Assembly (NCBI RefSeq): GCF_004014775.2
Contig: NZ_CP042808.1
Location: 744,001 to 808,000, forward strand
Source: Acetobacter oryzoeni
Lineage (GTDB): Bacteria; Pseudomonadota; Alphaproteobacteria; Acetobacterales; Acetobacteraceae
DNA length: 64,000 nt
Reading direction: 5' to 3'
The number at the start of each line of letters is the position of its first letter. Within the stretch, counting starts at the first letter, position 1. The notes under the pieces are model-generated. The model was not told the origin of the DNA and searched no databases. It saw only the letters and a program-made list of their open reading frames with translations. Position numbers and translations under genes: made by a program. This document shows positions 25,958 through 34,781 of this stretch, in pieces.

Positions 25958-28045
25958 ATGACGCAGACCCCACCCCCACCAGCTCCCCCTTCTTCGCTTC
26001 CGGGCGGAGGGGGATGGAAAAAGTGGCTCAAGCATCTGCCGCATATTCTTGGCCTGCTGCTTATGGTGGCGGCCATTGTGGTGGTGCAGCATGAACTGCG
26101 GCACCTGCGTATTTCAGACATCCGCCACGCCATGGAGGCCATTCCGGCCCGACAGATGTGGATGGCGGTTGGCTGCACGCTGCTGTCTTACTTTATCCTG
26201 TCCTTTTATGATCGGCTGGCCGTCATTCAGGTGGGGTATAGTAAGCTACCTTTTCGGCGGGCGGCTTTTGCGGCGTTCTGTTCCTACGTGCTTTCGCACA
26301 ATCTGGGCTTTTCTGCCGTGTCTGGCGCGGCGGTGCGGTATCGGCTTTACCGCAATTGGGGCGTTAATTCCTTTGCCATAGCCCAGATTATAGCCTTCTG
26401 CTCCGCCACCTATCTGTTGGGTGCTGCGGTGCTGATAGGTGCGGTGCTGATCTGGGAGCCCACGGTGCTGCCGGGCATTGGCCACCGTGTGCCCGCATCT
26501 GTGCTGGCGGTTATTGGCGCGCTGATGTGGTGCGGTGTGGCCGCTTACATCGGGCTGGCGTTTAAGGTGCGGGAATTCCGCTTCCGCAAATGGGTGGTGG
26601 AACTGCCATCCCCCCGTATGGCCATTATGCAAACACTGGTGGCCACGGCAGAGGTTGCGGCTACGGCCAGCATTGCTTTTGTGCTGCTTCCCCCCAGTGC
26701 CGGGGTGGATTTTGGATCTTTTCTGGCCATTTACATTGCGTCTTACACAGCCGGGCTGGTGGCCAGTGTGCCGGGCGGTCTGGGTGTGTTTGATGGGGCC
26801 ATGCTGCTGGCTTTAGGCCCCTATATGCCAGCACCGCAGATTTTGGGCATGGTGCTGATTTTCCGGCTTTTCTATTACATTATTCCGCTGTTTCTGGCGG
26901 GGATCATGTTTGCCGGGCACGAGCTGTTTTTGCGCGGTGATGCTGCTCTGGCAGAAAAGAAAAACCGCAAGATACAAAACAACCCGGATGCCGCCGCGGC
27001 TCCGGCGCCCGCGCAGCGCAGGCCCAGCCAGGTTGTGCGGGAAAGTGAGGCCGCTTTTTCTGTGGCCGTGGCAACGGGTACGGTTTCACTTTGCGGGGTT
27101 ATGCTGATCTGTCTGGTGATGCTGGACCCCGTGCCCAAATTTGCCATGGTGCCAGAAAGCCTGCTGACAATGGCCCGTGTGGGCGGCAACTATGTGCTTT
27201 CCCTTATGGGTGTAGTGCTTATCAGCTTGGCTATTGGGCTTTCCCAGCGGGTTACGCTGGCATGGCGTGGCGCGCTGTATCTGCTGCTTACCGCAACTGT
27301 GCTGACGTTTTTGCGCGGTAATACGTTTTTTGTGCCGGTTATGCTGGGGCTTTCTGCGCTGTTTATTGCGCCGTTCCGCTCCTGCTATTACCGGCACGCG
27401 CGGCTTTTGAGCGAACCTCTTTCCACCGGAACCCTGCTTTCCTTGCTGCTGCTGTTTGGCTGTGTGATCGCACTGGCCACCCGGCATGATACGTCTGGTA
27501 GTTGGTGGCAGATGATGCTGGCCACACATGCCCGGGGTTCCGTACGCTGGACAATCGCGCTTTCTGTGGGCTTGGCGCTGTTTGTTGTGGCGCGGCTGAT
27601 GTGGCCGGGGCGTATTGCCGTGCGGGAGTGGGATGAAGATGCCTACACCCATTATAAAAATCTGGATCACGCCCTGCCAGATATTCAGGCATTTCAGCCT
27701 CAGGGGTATGTGACAGGGGAAGCGGGAGAGGCCATTTTGCCGCTTTACCGGCGAGATGCCTATCTGGTGGCATTGGGGGACCCGGCAGGGGAAGAAACAG
27801 ACAGTATTTCTGCTATCTGGAAATTTCGGGATCTGGCCTTGCAGGAAAGGCTAAAACCCGTGTTTTGGCAGGTGGGAAATGACTTCCTGCGTATTTACGA
27901 TGATATCGGGCTGAGTGTATGGGCACTTAATGATGGCAGTGGATTTAATTTCTGCTATCCAGCGGACGATATTGCGCAGGCATCACGCTTTGTTAAAACG
28001 TACAAGGGTGGTGCGGGCAATTTGGTGCCATCAGATTTTTCGTGA
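25958..28045 (+). CDS. MprF-like lysylphosphatidylglycerol synthase/flippase with shortened synthase domain
   Basis: A 695-residue membrane protein. Residues about 20-340 form the UPF0104-type flippase region with ASVPGGLGVFDGAM. More helices follow to about 560. A DUF2156-type cytosolic domain starts with GYVTGEAGEAILPLYRRDAYLVALGDPAG and PVFWQVGNDFLRIYDDIGLS. MprF uses Lys-tRNA to put lysine on phosphatidylglycerol and flips it outward, which protects against cationic peptides. DUF2156 normally has about 300 residues, but only about 130 remain, and the last 25 residues look unlike the family. The adjacent lysK gene supports the Lys-tRNA link. Whether it is catalytic is open. Confidence 0.8.
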   Translation: MTQTPPPPAPPSSLPGGGGWKKWLKHLPHILGLLLMVAAIVVVQHELRHLRISDIRHAMEAIPARQMWMAVGCTLLSYFILSFYDRLAVIQVGYSKLPFRRAAFAAFCSYVLSHNLGFSAVSGAAVRYRLYRNWGVNSFAIAQIIAFCSATYLLGAAVLIGAVLIWEPTVLPGIGHRVPASVLAVIGALMWCGVAAYIGLAFKVREFRFRKWVVELPSPRMAIMQTLVATAEVAATASIAFVLLPPSAGVDFGSFLAIYIASYTAGLVASVPGGLGVFDGAMLLALGPYMPAPQILGMVLIFRLFYYIIPLFLAGIMFAGHELFLRGDAALAEKKNRKIQNNPDAAAAPAPAQRRPSQVVRESEAAFSVAVATGTVSLCGVMLICLVMLDPVPKFAMVPESLLTMARVGGNYVLSLMGVVLISLAIGLSQRVTLAWRGALYLLLTATVLTFLRGNTFFVPVMLGLSALFIAPFRSCYYRHARLLSEPLSTGTLLSLLLLFGCVIALATRHDTSGSWWQMMLATHARGSVRWTIALSVGLALFVVARLMWPGRIAVREWDEDAYTHYKNLDHALPDIQAFQPQGYVTGEAGEAILPLYRRDAYLVALGDPAGEETDSISAIWKFRDLALQERLKPVFWQVGNDFLRIYDDIGLSVWALNDGSGFNFCYPADDIAQASRFVKTYKGGAGNLVPSDFS

Positions 28046-28102
28046 TGAAACGGTGTTTCCTCGGGTAGAGGGCGGATGCCTCGGACAGAACGGTGAGGGG
28101 TT

Positions 28103-28840
28103 ATGTCAGCTCATTTTCCCGCAATGCTGTTAACAGCAACAGCATTTACATCTTCCATTTCCTCGTTTCTGCTGGCGTTTCCTGCGCTGTTTTCCATTGT
28201 AAACCCGTTTGGGGCTGCGCTTATTTTTGCGCAGGCAACAGCAGGCCGCTCGCAAACTGAAATTATGGCACTGGCGCGGCTGGTGTCTTTTTACTCCCTC
28301 TGCCTCATCATGGCCTCGCTTTGGCTGGGCAGTATGGTGCTGGCGTTTTTCGGTATCACCGTAAATGCGCTGCGCGTTGCCGGTGGGCTGGTTGTGGCTG
28401 TGCGTGCGTGGGATCTGCTGCAAAGCCCGGAAACGGTTGAAGCACAAAAGGAAAAGCAGGCTCTGCAAGGTGGCCGTACGGTTATGGCCCCTAACTGGGC
28501 CGATGCCGCGTTTTTCCCGCTTGCCATGCCGTTTACGGTGGGGCCGGGCACAATTGCCGTGGCCATTGCCCTTGGTTCTGGCTGCCCGGCAGATGAACCT
28601 TTCTGGGCGTACACCATTGGCACCACGCTGGCTGGTGTGTGTGTTGTGGCTATTGTATGGGCCGCTTATTCTGGCGCGGATAAGCTGGTATCCATGCTGG
28701 GTGTGACCGGCACGCGTATTGTCAGCCGTATGGCAGCGCTGGTGCTGCTGTGCATTGGTGTGCAGATTTTGGCCGCAGGCGTGCAGGGCTTTGCCACAGA
28801 TATGTGGCGGCACCTGCTTGCCATAAAACTACACGCATAA
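28103..28840 (+). CDS. MarC family (UPF0056) membrane protein
   Basis: A 245-residue protein with six predicted helices. The family block SIVNPFGAALIFAQAT appears in the first helices, GITVNALRVAGGLVVAVRAWDLL after the third, and FFPLAMPFTVGPGTIAVAIALG later. Transport function is unknown; the original link to multiple antibiotic resistance was withdrawn as far as I recall. Starts 57 bases after the MprF-like stop with GAGGGG upstream, possibly in the same transcript. Confidence 0.9.
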   Translation: MSAHFPAMLLTATAFTSSISSFLLAFPALFSIVNPFGAALIFAQATAGRSQTEIMALARLVSFYSLCLIMASLWLGSMVLAFFGITVNALRVAGGLVVAVRAWDLLQSPETVEAQKEKQALQGGRTVMAPNWADAAFFPLAMPFTVGPGTIAVAIALGSGCPADEPFWAYTIGTTLAGVCVVAIVWAAYSGADKLVSMLGVTGTRIVSRMAALVLLCIGVQILAAGVQGFATDMWRHLLAIKLHA

Positions 28841-28858
28841 CGCCAGTAAGGGCGTTAT
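28837..28858. terminator. Short hairpin overlapping the stops of marC and rlmJ
   Basis: ATAACGCC (28837-28844) pairs perfectly with GGCGTTAT (28851-28858) around AGTAAG. Each arm contains the stop codon of one of the two convergent genes. No T-run, so termination is plausible but weak. Confidence 0.45.
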
Positions 28859-29676
28859 TCCGCTACAAGCTGGGTGATGCAGCTTTCATGCGCGCCCAGC
28901 ACGTGTTGCAGCCGTTCAAGCTGTGCGCCTGCTTTTTCTGCAAAGCCAAATGGCGGGCGGATAACAAGTAGGCCCGCGCCGTTAAGCTGATCCGGGTTGT
29001 GTGGCGGGCGCATAAGCAGTTCTGCTACGCAGATATTGCGGATACCGGTGCCCATGAGCGTTTCATGAAAAATCCGAACCGGCGTGCGGTGCTTGATGGG
29101 GTACCAAATAGCAATAATTGCATTGGCAAAGCGGGCCTGAATGGTTTGCACCGCTTGTGCGAGCCGGTCGAATTCTCCCGGTTCTTCAAATGGTGGATCA
29201 ATCAAAATCAGCCCGCGCTTGGCGGTTTTTGGGGGTAACAGGGCACGCAGGGCCTCGTAAGCATCGCGCTCATGCACCGTGACATTGGGGGTGTTGCTAA
29301 AGAGCCGGTAAAGGCTGCGTTTATCTTCTGGGTGCTTTTCGCAGCAGATTAACGAATCCTGCGCCCGCAGCATTTGCGCAATAATAAGCGGGGAACCGGG
29401 GTAATACTCAGGCCCGCCGGCTTTTTTTACCTGCTCCAGCCAATCTGCCAGCGGGCTGGCGGCATCCTCATTCCACAGCTTGCCAATGCCATCTCGCCAT
29501 TCCTGCGTTTTTTCGGCTTCTGGGCTGTGCAGATCATACCGGCCAATACCGGCATGCGTGTCCAGCACCATAAAAGGTGCGGGTTTGCGCAAAAAACTTT
29601 GCAGCAGGGTAACCAGCAGGGCGTGTTTCATGCAGTCGGCAAAGTTGCCGGCGTGGTAGGCGTGGCGATAGTTCAT
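28855..29676 (-). CDS. rlmJ: 23S rRNA (adenine(2030)-N6)-methyltransferase
   Basis: Methylates A2030 of 23S rRNA with SAM. The 273 residues open with the diagnostic MNYRHAYHAGNFADCMKHALL. The SAM-binding DTHAGIGRYDL is near 40 and the catalytic LIDPPFEEPGEF corresponds to the DPPY motif. Its ATG overlaps the tsaD stop by four bases (ATGA), so the two are translationally coupled. Confidence 0.95.
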   Translation of the reverse strand: MNYRHAYHAGNFADCMKHALLVTLLQSFLRKPAPFMVLDTHAGIGRYDLHSPEAEKTQEWRDGIGKLWNEDAASPLADWLEQVKKAGGPEYYPGSPLIIAQMLRAQDSLICCEKHPEDKRSLYRLFSNTPNVTVHERDAYEALRALLPPKTAKRGLILIDPPFEEPGEFDRLAQAVQTIQARFANAIIAIWYPIKHRTPVRIFHETLMGTGIRNICVAELLMRPPHNPDQLNGAGLLVIRPPFGFAEKAGAQLERLQHVLGAHESCITQLVAE

Positions 29677-30779
29677 GCGGAGGGTGTTTCTGCTTCAAAA
29701 CGGCTGGCCATATCTTCCAGTGGCCAGCGCGGGCGAGGGCGTAGGGCGTTATCGTTTACGGGGGGCAGATTGCACTCTGCGGCTTTCTGCCATGTTTCCA
29801 AGGCTGCCCACCCCACCATAACGGCGTTATCTGTGCATAGGCGCAAAGGCGGGGCTGCAAAGCGCAGGCCGCGTTGTGCTGCTGTTTTTTCTAACGCTGC
29901 GCGCAAAACCGTATTTGCGGCCACGCCACCGGCAGCTACCAGAAGTTTGGCTTCGGGCATCATATCCAGTGCGTGTTCAATACGGTTGGTCACCACATCA
30001 GCCACAGCCTGCTGGAAGGAAGCTGCCAGATCTGCCGCAAACTGGCGGGGCAGAGGCTCTTTGCCAAAAGGTACAAGCTTTTGAGAGATAGCGGTTTTTA
30101 GGCCGGAAAATGAAAAATCGCAGCCTTCACGCCGCCAGAGTGGGCGGGGCAGGGAAATGGCCTTGGGGTTGCCCTCACGCGCCAGTTTTTCCAGCTCTGG
30201 CCCACCGGGCCAGCCAAGGCCCAGCATTTTGGCAACCTTATCAAAGGCTTCACCGGCAGCATCATCAATCGTGCCGCCCAGTTTGCGGTAATGGCCTACG
30301 CCTTCTACGGCAATGCACTGGCAATGGCCGCCAGAAACCAGCAGCAGCAGGTAGGGGAAGGGCGCGCCATCGGGCACAATGCCGGGCAGACGGGCTGTGA
30401 GGGCATGGGCCTCTACGTGGTTGACCGCTACAAACGGAATGCCCAGCGCCAATGCCAGCCCCTTGGCAAAACCACTGCCCACAATCAGCCCGCCAATAAG
30501 TCCCGGCCCTGTGCTGGCGGCAATGAAAGACAGAGTCGCCGGGGCGATGTTGGCATCCTGCAAAGTGGCCTTAACCAGATTCGGCAACAGGGCCAAATGG
30601 GCGCGGGCGGCAATTTCGGGCACCACGCCGCCAAAATCTGCATGCCCGTCCTGAGAAATAACACGCTGCGCAAGCACGGTGCCATCGGGGGCCAAAATGG
30701 CGCATGCGGTTTCATCGCAAGAAGATTCAATGGCCAGTATTGGGCCATCAGGCCTGCGGTTTTGTGCGGTTTCGTTCAT
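29673..30779 (-). CDS. tsaD: tRNA N6-adenosine threonylcarbamoyltransferase
   Basis: Forms t6A37 on ANN-decoding tRNAs with TsaB/TsaE. The 368 residues show AIESSCDETACAIL at the start, the metal-binding H-x3-H in NHVEAH, and GGAVAAN-type AAGGVAANTVLR near residue 285. An upstream TTG at 30794 would add five residues and has an AAGGA about 13 bases ahead; the ATG is preferred as the more usual start. Divergent from hemC by 145 bases. Confidence 0.96.
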   Translation of the reverse strand: MNETAQNRRPDGPILAIESSCDETACAILAPDGTVLAQRVISQDGHADFGGVVPEIAARAHLALLPNLVKATLQDANIAPATLSFIAASTGPGLIGGLIVGSGFAKGLALALGIPFVAVNHVEAHALTARLPGIVPDGAPFPYLLLLVSGGHCQCIAVEGVGHYRKLGGTIDDAAGEAFDKVAKMLGLGWPGGPELEKLAREGNPKAISLPRPLWRREGCDFSFSGLKTAISQKLVPFGKEPLPRQFAADLAASFQQAVADVVTNRIEHALDMMPEAKLLVAAGGVAANTVLRAALEKTAAQRGLRFAAPPLRLCTDNAVMVGWAALETWQKAAECNLPPVNDNALRPRPRWPLEDMASRFEAETPSA

Positions 30780-30924
30780 GGACGCATCATGCAAAACGGC
30801 GTATCCTTACGGCAACGCAATAGATGGACGGGGGCGGAATGTTTTTTCGGTCGCGCAAGTTTTTCAGACCAGCCGGGCATCATCACTTCTTGTCCTTTCT
30901 CTACTCCCGGTAATAGACACTCTT

Positions 30925-31998
30925 ATGGATTCAGCCTACCCTTCCTCATCCGCCCCTTCTCCTGCGTTGCAGGAACTTGCGGCGGAAGCGGCGGCCCGCC
31001 AGAAAAAGGCAAGTGGCCATTCTGGGCGCCGCACCCTGCCTTTGCGTGTTGGCACGCGGGGTTCGCCCCTCGCGCTGGTGCAGACGCGCGCCTTTCTTAC
31101 CACACTGACACGCTTCTGCCCCGTTTTGCGGGATATGGGCGCGTTTCAGGAACACCAGATTAACACCACGGGTGATCAGGTGCAAAATCGGCGTTTGGCC
31201 GAAATTGGTGGTAAAGGCCTGTTTGCAAAGGAAATTCATGAAGCCCTGGCCGATGGGCGGATTGATTTTGCCGTGCACAGCCTCAAAGATCTGGAAACCA
31301 CGCTGCCCCCCGGCCTTGTGCTGGCCTGCACGCTTAAGCGGGAAGATGCGCGTGATGCCCTGATTCTCAGCCCCGGCCTTGCGCAGTCCGATCCGGATGA
31401 TCCGTATTCCGCCCTGCCAGAAGGTGCGCTTATTGGCTGTGCATCCGTACGCCGGCAGGCGCAGATGCTGCATGTGCGCCCAGACCTGCAATTTGGTCTG
31501 CTGCGCGGCAACGTGCAAACCCGACTCGATAAACTCGCGGCCCATCAGTGTCAGGCCACGCTGTTGGCTCTTGCCGGGCTTAAGCGCCTTGGCATGGCAG
31601 AACGCGCCAGCATTGTGCTGGACCCCACAGTTATGGTGCCAGCCGCAGGGCAGGGCATTGTGGGCGTAACCGTGCGCGAAGATGATATTGAACTGCGCGA
31701 ACTGCTCTCTGCGATTGAAGATTACGAGGCCCGTGCCGTTGCCACGGCAGAGCGCTCCCTGTTGGCAGAGCTGGATGGTTCGTGCCGCACGCCTATTGGT
31801 GGCTACGCGCAGCTTATTCCCATCGTGGCGGGGGAAGACCCCAAACTGCACCTTACGGGCCTTGTTGCGCGTGAAGATGGGTCCTTCCTGTTAAAGCGCA
31901 GTATCACGGGCCTGCCGGAAGATGCTGCAAGACTGGGTAAGGAACTGGGTGAAAGCCTGCGTAAAGACAGCCCGTCTGATATTTTTGAGGAAAACTGA
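30925..31998 (+). CDS. hemC: Hydroxymethylbilane synthase (porphobilinogen deaminase)
   Basis: Polymerises four porphobilinogens into hydroxymethylbilane for tetrapyrrole synthesis. The 357 residues include an N-terminal extension of about 40 residues before VGTRGSPLALVQTRAF. The dipyrromethane cofactor cysteine is C287 in LDGSCRTPIGGYA. The family blocks KEIHEALADGRIDFAVHSLKDLET and VRRQAQM are also present. The ATG at 30925 was chosen; an open frame continues upstream but crosses tsaD. hemD follows 9 bases after its stop. Confidence 0.96.
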   Translation: MDSAYPSSSAPSPALQELAAEAAARQKKASGHSGRRTLPLRVGTRGSPLALVQTRAFLTTLTRFCPVLRDMGAFQEHQINTTGDQVQNRRLAEIGGKGLFAKEIHEALADGRIDFAVHSLKDLETTLPPGLVLACTLKREDARDALILSPGLAQSDPDDPYSALPEGALIGCASVRRQAQMLHVRPDLQFGLLRGNVQTRLDKLAAHQCQATLLALAGLKRLGMAERASIVLDPTVMVPAAGQGIVGVTVREDDIELRELLSAIEDYEARAVATAERSLLAELDGSCRTPIGGYAQLIPIVAGEDPKLHLTGLVAREDGSFLLKRSITGLPEDAARLGKELGESLRKDSPSDIFEEN

Positions 31999-32007
31999 GG
32001 TAAGGCC

Positions 32008-32736
32008 ATGCATCCGCGTGGCGTGATTATCACGCGCCCGGAACCGGGACTGAGTGAAACAATGGCAGCCGTTGCAGATGCAGGCTGGCTGCCATTGGCC
32101 TCACCTGCATTGGTTGTGCAGCGATATACGTTGCGCTTACCGAAAAAATTACCCGCAGCCATACTCCTTACCAGTGGGCAGGCTGTTTCTGCTGTGGTGG
32201 CAGCAGCACAGCAGGCCAAGGCGCTGGATATACCGGTTTACGCGGTAGGGGATCGCACAGCCCAACGGGCGCGAGATGCCGGGTTTACGCATGTTAAAAG
32301 TGCGGATGGTGATGCCCGTGCGCTTGTTGCGCTTTTACAAACTCACCAACAGCCAGAATGTGGCAGCCTGTTGCTATGTTCTGGGGCTGGGCAAGGCGTA
32401 GAGCTTGCCGCTTGGTGCAGGCAGGCCGGGTTTAAGGTTGTGCGCCGGGTTGTTTATGCAGCCAAACCAATCCAGCACATAAACGCGCAAACGTGCACAG
32501 CCATTCAGGCCGCCAAGGTGGCGGTGGTTCTGTTTTTTTCAGCAGAGAGTGCGGTTGGTTGGTTGGCCGCTTTGCCAAAGGCAGAACAGAATGTGTTGGC
32601 CGCGCAAGCAAGAGCCGTGGTGATATCTGGCCGTGTGGCCGGTGTGCTGCGTGCCGCCGGTTGGCAAAACGTGCGCATTGCAGACCATGTATCCGCCGCA
32701 GCGGTTATGGATGCTTTGGGGGCATATCCCGCATAA
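32008..32736 (+). CDS. hemD: Uroporphyrinogen-III synthase
   Basis: Cyclises hydroxymethylbilane with ring D inversion. The family is very divergent, but the 242 residues have the expected two-domain pattern. The opening GVIITRPEPGLSETMAAVADAGW, LLTSGQAVSAVV and LFFSAESAVGWLAAL are typical. Immediate position after hemC makes the call firm. AAGG precedes the ATG. Ends at a terminator shared with secB. Confidence 0.92.
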   Translation: MHPRGVIITRPEPGLSETMAAVADAGWLPLASPALVVQRYTLRLPKKLPAAILLTSGQAVSAVVAAAQQAKALDIPVYAVGDRTAQRARDAGFTHVKSADGDARALVALLQTHQQPECGSLLLCSGAGQGVELAAWCRQAGFKVVRRVVYAAKPIQHINAQTCTAIQAAKVAVVLFFSAESAVGWLAALPKAEQNVLAAQARAVVISGRVAGVLRAAGWQNVRIADHVSAAAVMDALGAYPA

Positions 32737-32740
32737 AAAA

Positions 32741-32769
32741 CCTCCGCACCCGTAAGTGCGAAGGCTTTT
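32741..32769. terminator. Bidirectional terminator between hemD and secB
   Basis: CCTCCGCAC (32741-32749) pairs with GTGCGAAGG (32756-32764) with one mismatch around CCGTAA. It is flanked by AAAAAA on the left and CTTTTT on the right, so it serves both convergent genes. Confidence 0.8.
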
Positions 32770-32797
32770 TGTAACCCTTGCAACAAGGGCAACGCGA

Positions 32798-33295
32798 TTA
32801 TGCGTGGCCTGCTGCTTCGGGGAATTCTGCGCGGCGTGCCTGCCACAGAGCCACAAAGTCGATCGGCTGCAGCACGATGGGCGGGAAGCCACCATCACGC
32901 GTGACATCGCTGATGATGTTACGTGCGTAGGGGAAGATCAGACGCGGCACTTCAACCAGCAGGATCGGTTCGATCAGTTCCTGCGGCGGGTTGGTCAGTG
33001 TTACCACAGCGGCGTAAACCAGCTCGGTCAGGAACACGGTGCGGCCAGCGGGGCCACCTTCCTTTTCCGGGGCTTCCTTGGCTTCTGCCTTAATGGACAG
33101 AACAACCTCGTAAACCATCTGGTCATCCTGCAGGCGGTTGGCCTGCACATCAATGTTCACGCCAATCTGGGGCTGGCTGCGCAGGGTGGCAAAAATTTCT
33201 GCACCAACCGGCACTTCAAACGACAGATCGCGGGTGTACTGCAGGTTAACGGCAAGCGGCAGTGCGGGTGGGGCACTCTGTTCTGTTTCAGACAT
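32798..33295 (-). CDS. secB: Protein-export chaperone SecB
   Basis: Cytosolic tetrameric chaperone that keeps preproteins unfolded for SecA. The 165 residues show LAVNLQYTRDLSFEVP, YEVVLSIKAEA, FLTELVYAAVVTL and LLVEVPRLIFPYARNIISDVTRDGGFPPIVLQPIDF, all family landmarks. The start MSETEQSAPP is used; an in-frame extension to 33376 lacks family similarity. secB near a Tim44-like gene is usual in Alphaproteobacteria. Confidence 0.95.
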   Translation of the reverse strand: MSETEQSAPPALPLAVNLQYTRDLSFEVPVGAEIFATLRSQPQIGVNIDVQANRLQDDQMVYEVVLSIKAEAKEAPEKEGGPAGRTVFLTELVYAAVVTLTNPPQELIEPILLVEVPRLIFPYARNIISDVTRDGGFPPIVLQPIDFVALWQARRAEFPEAAGHA

Positions 33296-33421
33296 CGGTT
33301 CTGCTTTCGTCAGCTTCAACTTTGGATACCCTTCGCGGTAGCATGCCCGCAGGCATCCGCCAACCGCAAGCGGCACGTTTGGCAGGGTATCTGGGCTGTG
33401 CGCACGCCTTTTTATGCGTGC

Positions 33422-33940
33422 TCAGGGTGAAAAATGCTGCCAGTCTCCATTTTCAAAACTCTCTCCGGTCAGGCTCAGCAAAAACCACCAGTGAGAAACC
33501 ACAAGCGTTTCAGATGCTCTGGCATCCTGCGCCATGATCTGGCGGAACTGTTGTGCCCGGTTTTCCAGGCTTGCACTGCTTTCTGGCAGTGCAGACCACC
33601 AGTGCTCATCTATGTGGGCAAAATCCAGATGCGGCCATGCAGATGCCAGAACAGAGGCTGGTGTACCTTTATCGCATGAATACATGCCGCGTTCGCGCAC
33701 AAGCGGCATAATTTGCGGGGTAATGCCCAAACGTTGCGCCAAAGGTGTGGCGGTTTGCAACGCACGTGTGAACGGAGAAACCAGTATGCGCCGGATTCCC
33801 CTATCCGCCAGCTTCAGGGCCAGTTCCTGCGCGTGGGCCTTGCCCTCAGCAGAAAGATGCGGGTCTTCCAACCCGGGGTCTCCCCCATGAAGGTTGTAAT
33901 GGCGGTTGAATTCGCTTTCGCAGTGTCGCAGGATGATCAT
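33422..33940 (-). CDS. Histidine phosphatase family protein (phosphoglycerate-mutase-like)
   Basis: A 172-residue phosphatase of branch 1. The phosphorylated histidine lies in the RHG-like motif LRHCESEFNRH at the very start, the second-arginine block is SPFTRALQTA, and the second histidine is in LVVSHWWFL. RHC in place of RHG is uncommon but within the family. Substrate unknown. The start is set at MIILRHCES because the upstream extension is unlike any family member and crosses the divergent Tim44 region. Confidence 0.85.
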   Translation of the reverse strand: MIILRHCESEFNRHYNLHGGDPGLEDPHLSAEGKAHAQELALKLADRGIRRILVSPFTRALQTATPLAQRLGITPQIMPLVRERGMYSCDKGTPASVLASAWPHLDFAHIDEHWWSALPESSASLENRAQQFRQIMAQDARASETLVVSHWWFLLSLTGESFENGDWQHFSP

Positions 33941-34100
33941 GATACCCGCAAGGTAGGAAGCATAATGCCCCTTTAGCAAGAGGGCAGGTGATTGTATCCC
34001 CCCATGCGCGTGACTATGTGATAAGTAACACGCGATTCTCCGGTTCTGTTTCATGTGCTGTGGCAGAACAGGCGCAAGGTTTTTGGTGGATGTAAGACAG

Positions 34101-34781
34101 ATGGATTTTTCTCTCGGCCATTTCCCGGTCGATCTGGTGCTTCTGGCTCTGGTTGCAGCATTTCTGGTGCTGCGGTTGCGTAGCGTGCTGGGCAAGCGCG
34201 TGGGTATTCAGCCGGTACAGGTCAAGCTTCAGGTTCGGCCGGATGCAGCGCCCAGAGTTGTGGAAGGCAAGCCAGAGCAGGCTGAAACCGCGGCGGAATT
34301 TGATATTCCTGCTCCGGGCACGCGCGTGGGCACATTGCTGGCAGATATCCGGCAAAAAGATCCTTCCTTCACACCCCAGCAGTTTTTGAACGGTGCACAA
34401 ATTGCATTCGCGCAGGTTGTGGGGGCCTATGCGCAAGGCAATGTGGATGTGCTAAAAACGTATCTGACCCCCGCAGTGCTTTCTGCGTTTGAGGCCGGTA
34501 TTACAGCCCGCACCAATGCGGAAGAAACACAGCGCACAGATGTAAAAGCCATTCGGTCTCTGGCCATTGAGGATGTGCGCATTGCCCCTATGGAAGCTGG
34601 CACGGCAGCAGCCATTGATGTGCGCATTGTTTCTGACCAGATCAGCCTTGTGCTGAACAAGGAAGGTCAGCCGGTAACAGGCACGGATGCCGTTACCGAG
34701 TTTTCTGATCTGTGGACTTTTGAGCGCCTGCTGGATGTGAACGGCAGCACATGGCGCCTTGCGGCGGCGCGTAGTGCGTGA
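34101..34781 (+). CDS. Tim44-like (TimA) domain protein
   Basis: A 226-residue inner membrane protein. An N-terminal helix (about 5-25) precedes a linker and a Tim44-like domain (about 70-226) with a segment containing DPSFTPQQFLNGAQIAFAQVV and a C-terminal FSDLWTFERLLDVNGSTWRLAAARSA. In mitochondria Tim44 tethers Hsp70 to the import channel; bacterial members may have export or membrane-protein quality roles. An upstream extension to 34053 exists, but the ATG at 34101 gives the typical signal-anchor start. Its stop overlaps the GTG start of the next gene. Confidence 0.85.
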   Translation: MDFSLGHFPVDLVLLALVAAFLVLRLRSVLGKRVGIQPVQVKLQVRPDAAPRVVEGKPEQAETAAEFDIPAPGTRVGTLLADIRQKDPSFTPQQFLNGAQIAFAQVVGAYAQGNVDVLKTYLTPAVLSAFEAGITARTNAEETQRTDVKAIRSLAIEDVRIAPMEAGTAAAIDVRIVSDQISLVLNKEGQPVTGTDAVTEFSDLWTFERLLDVNGSTWRLAAARSA

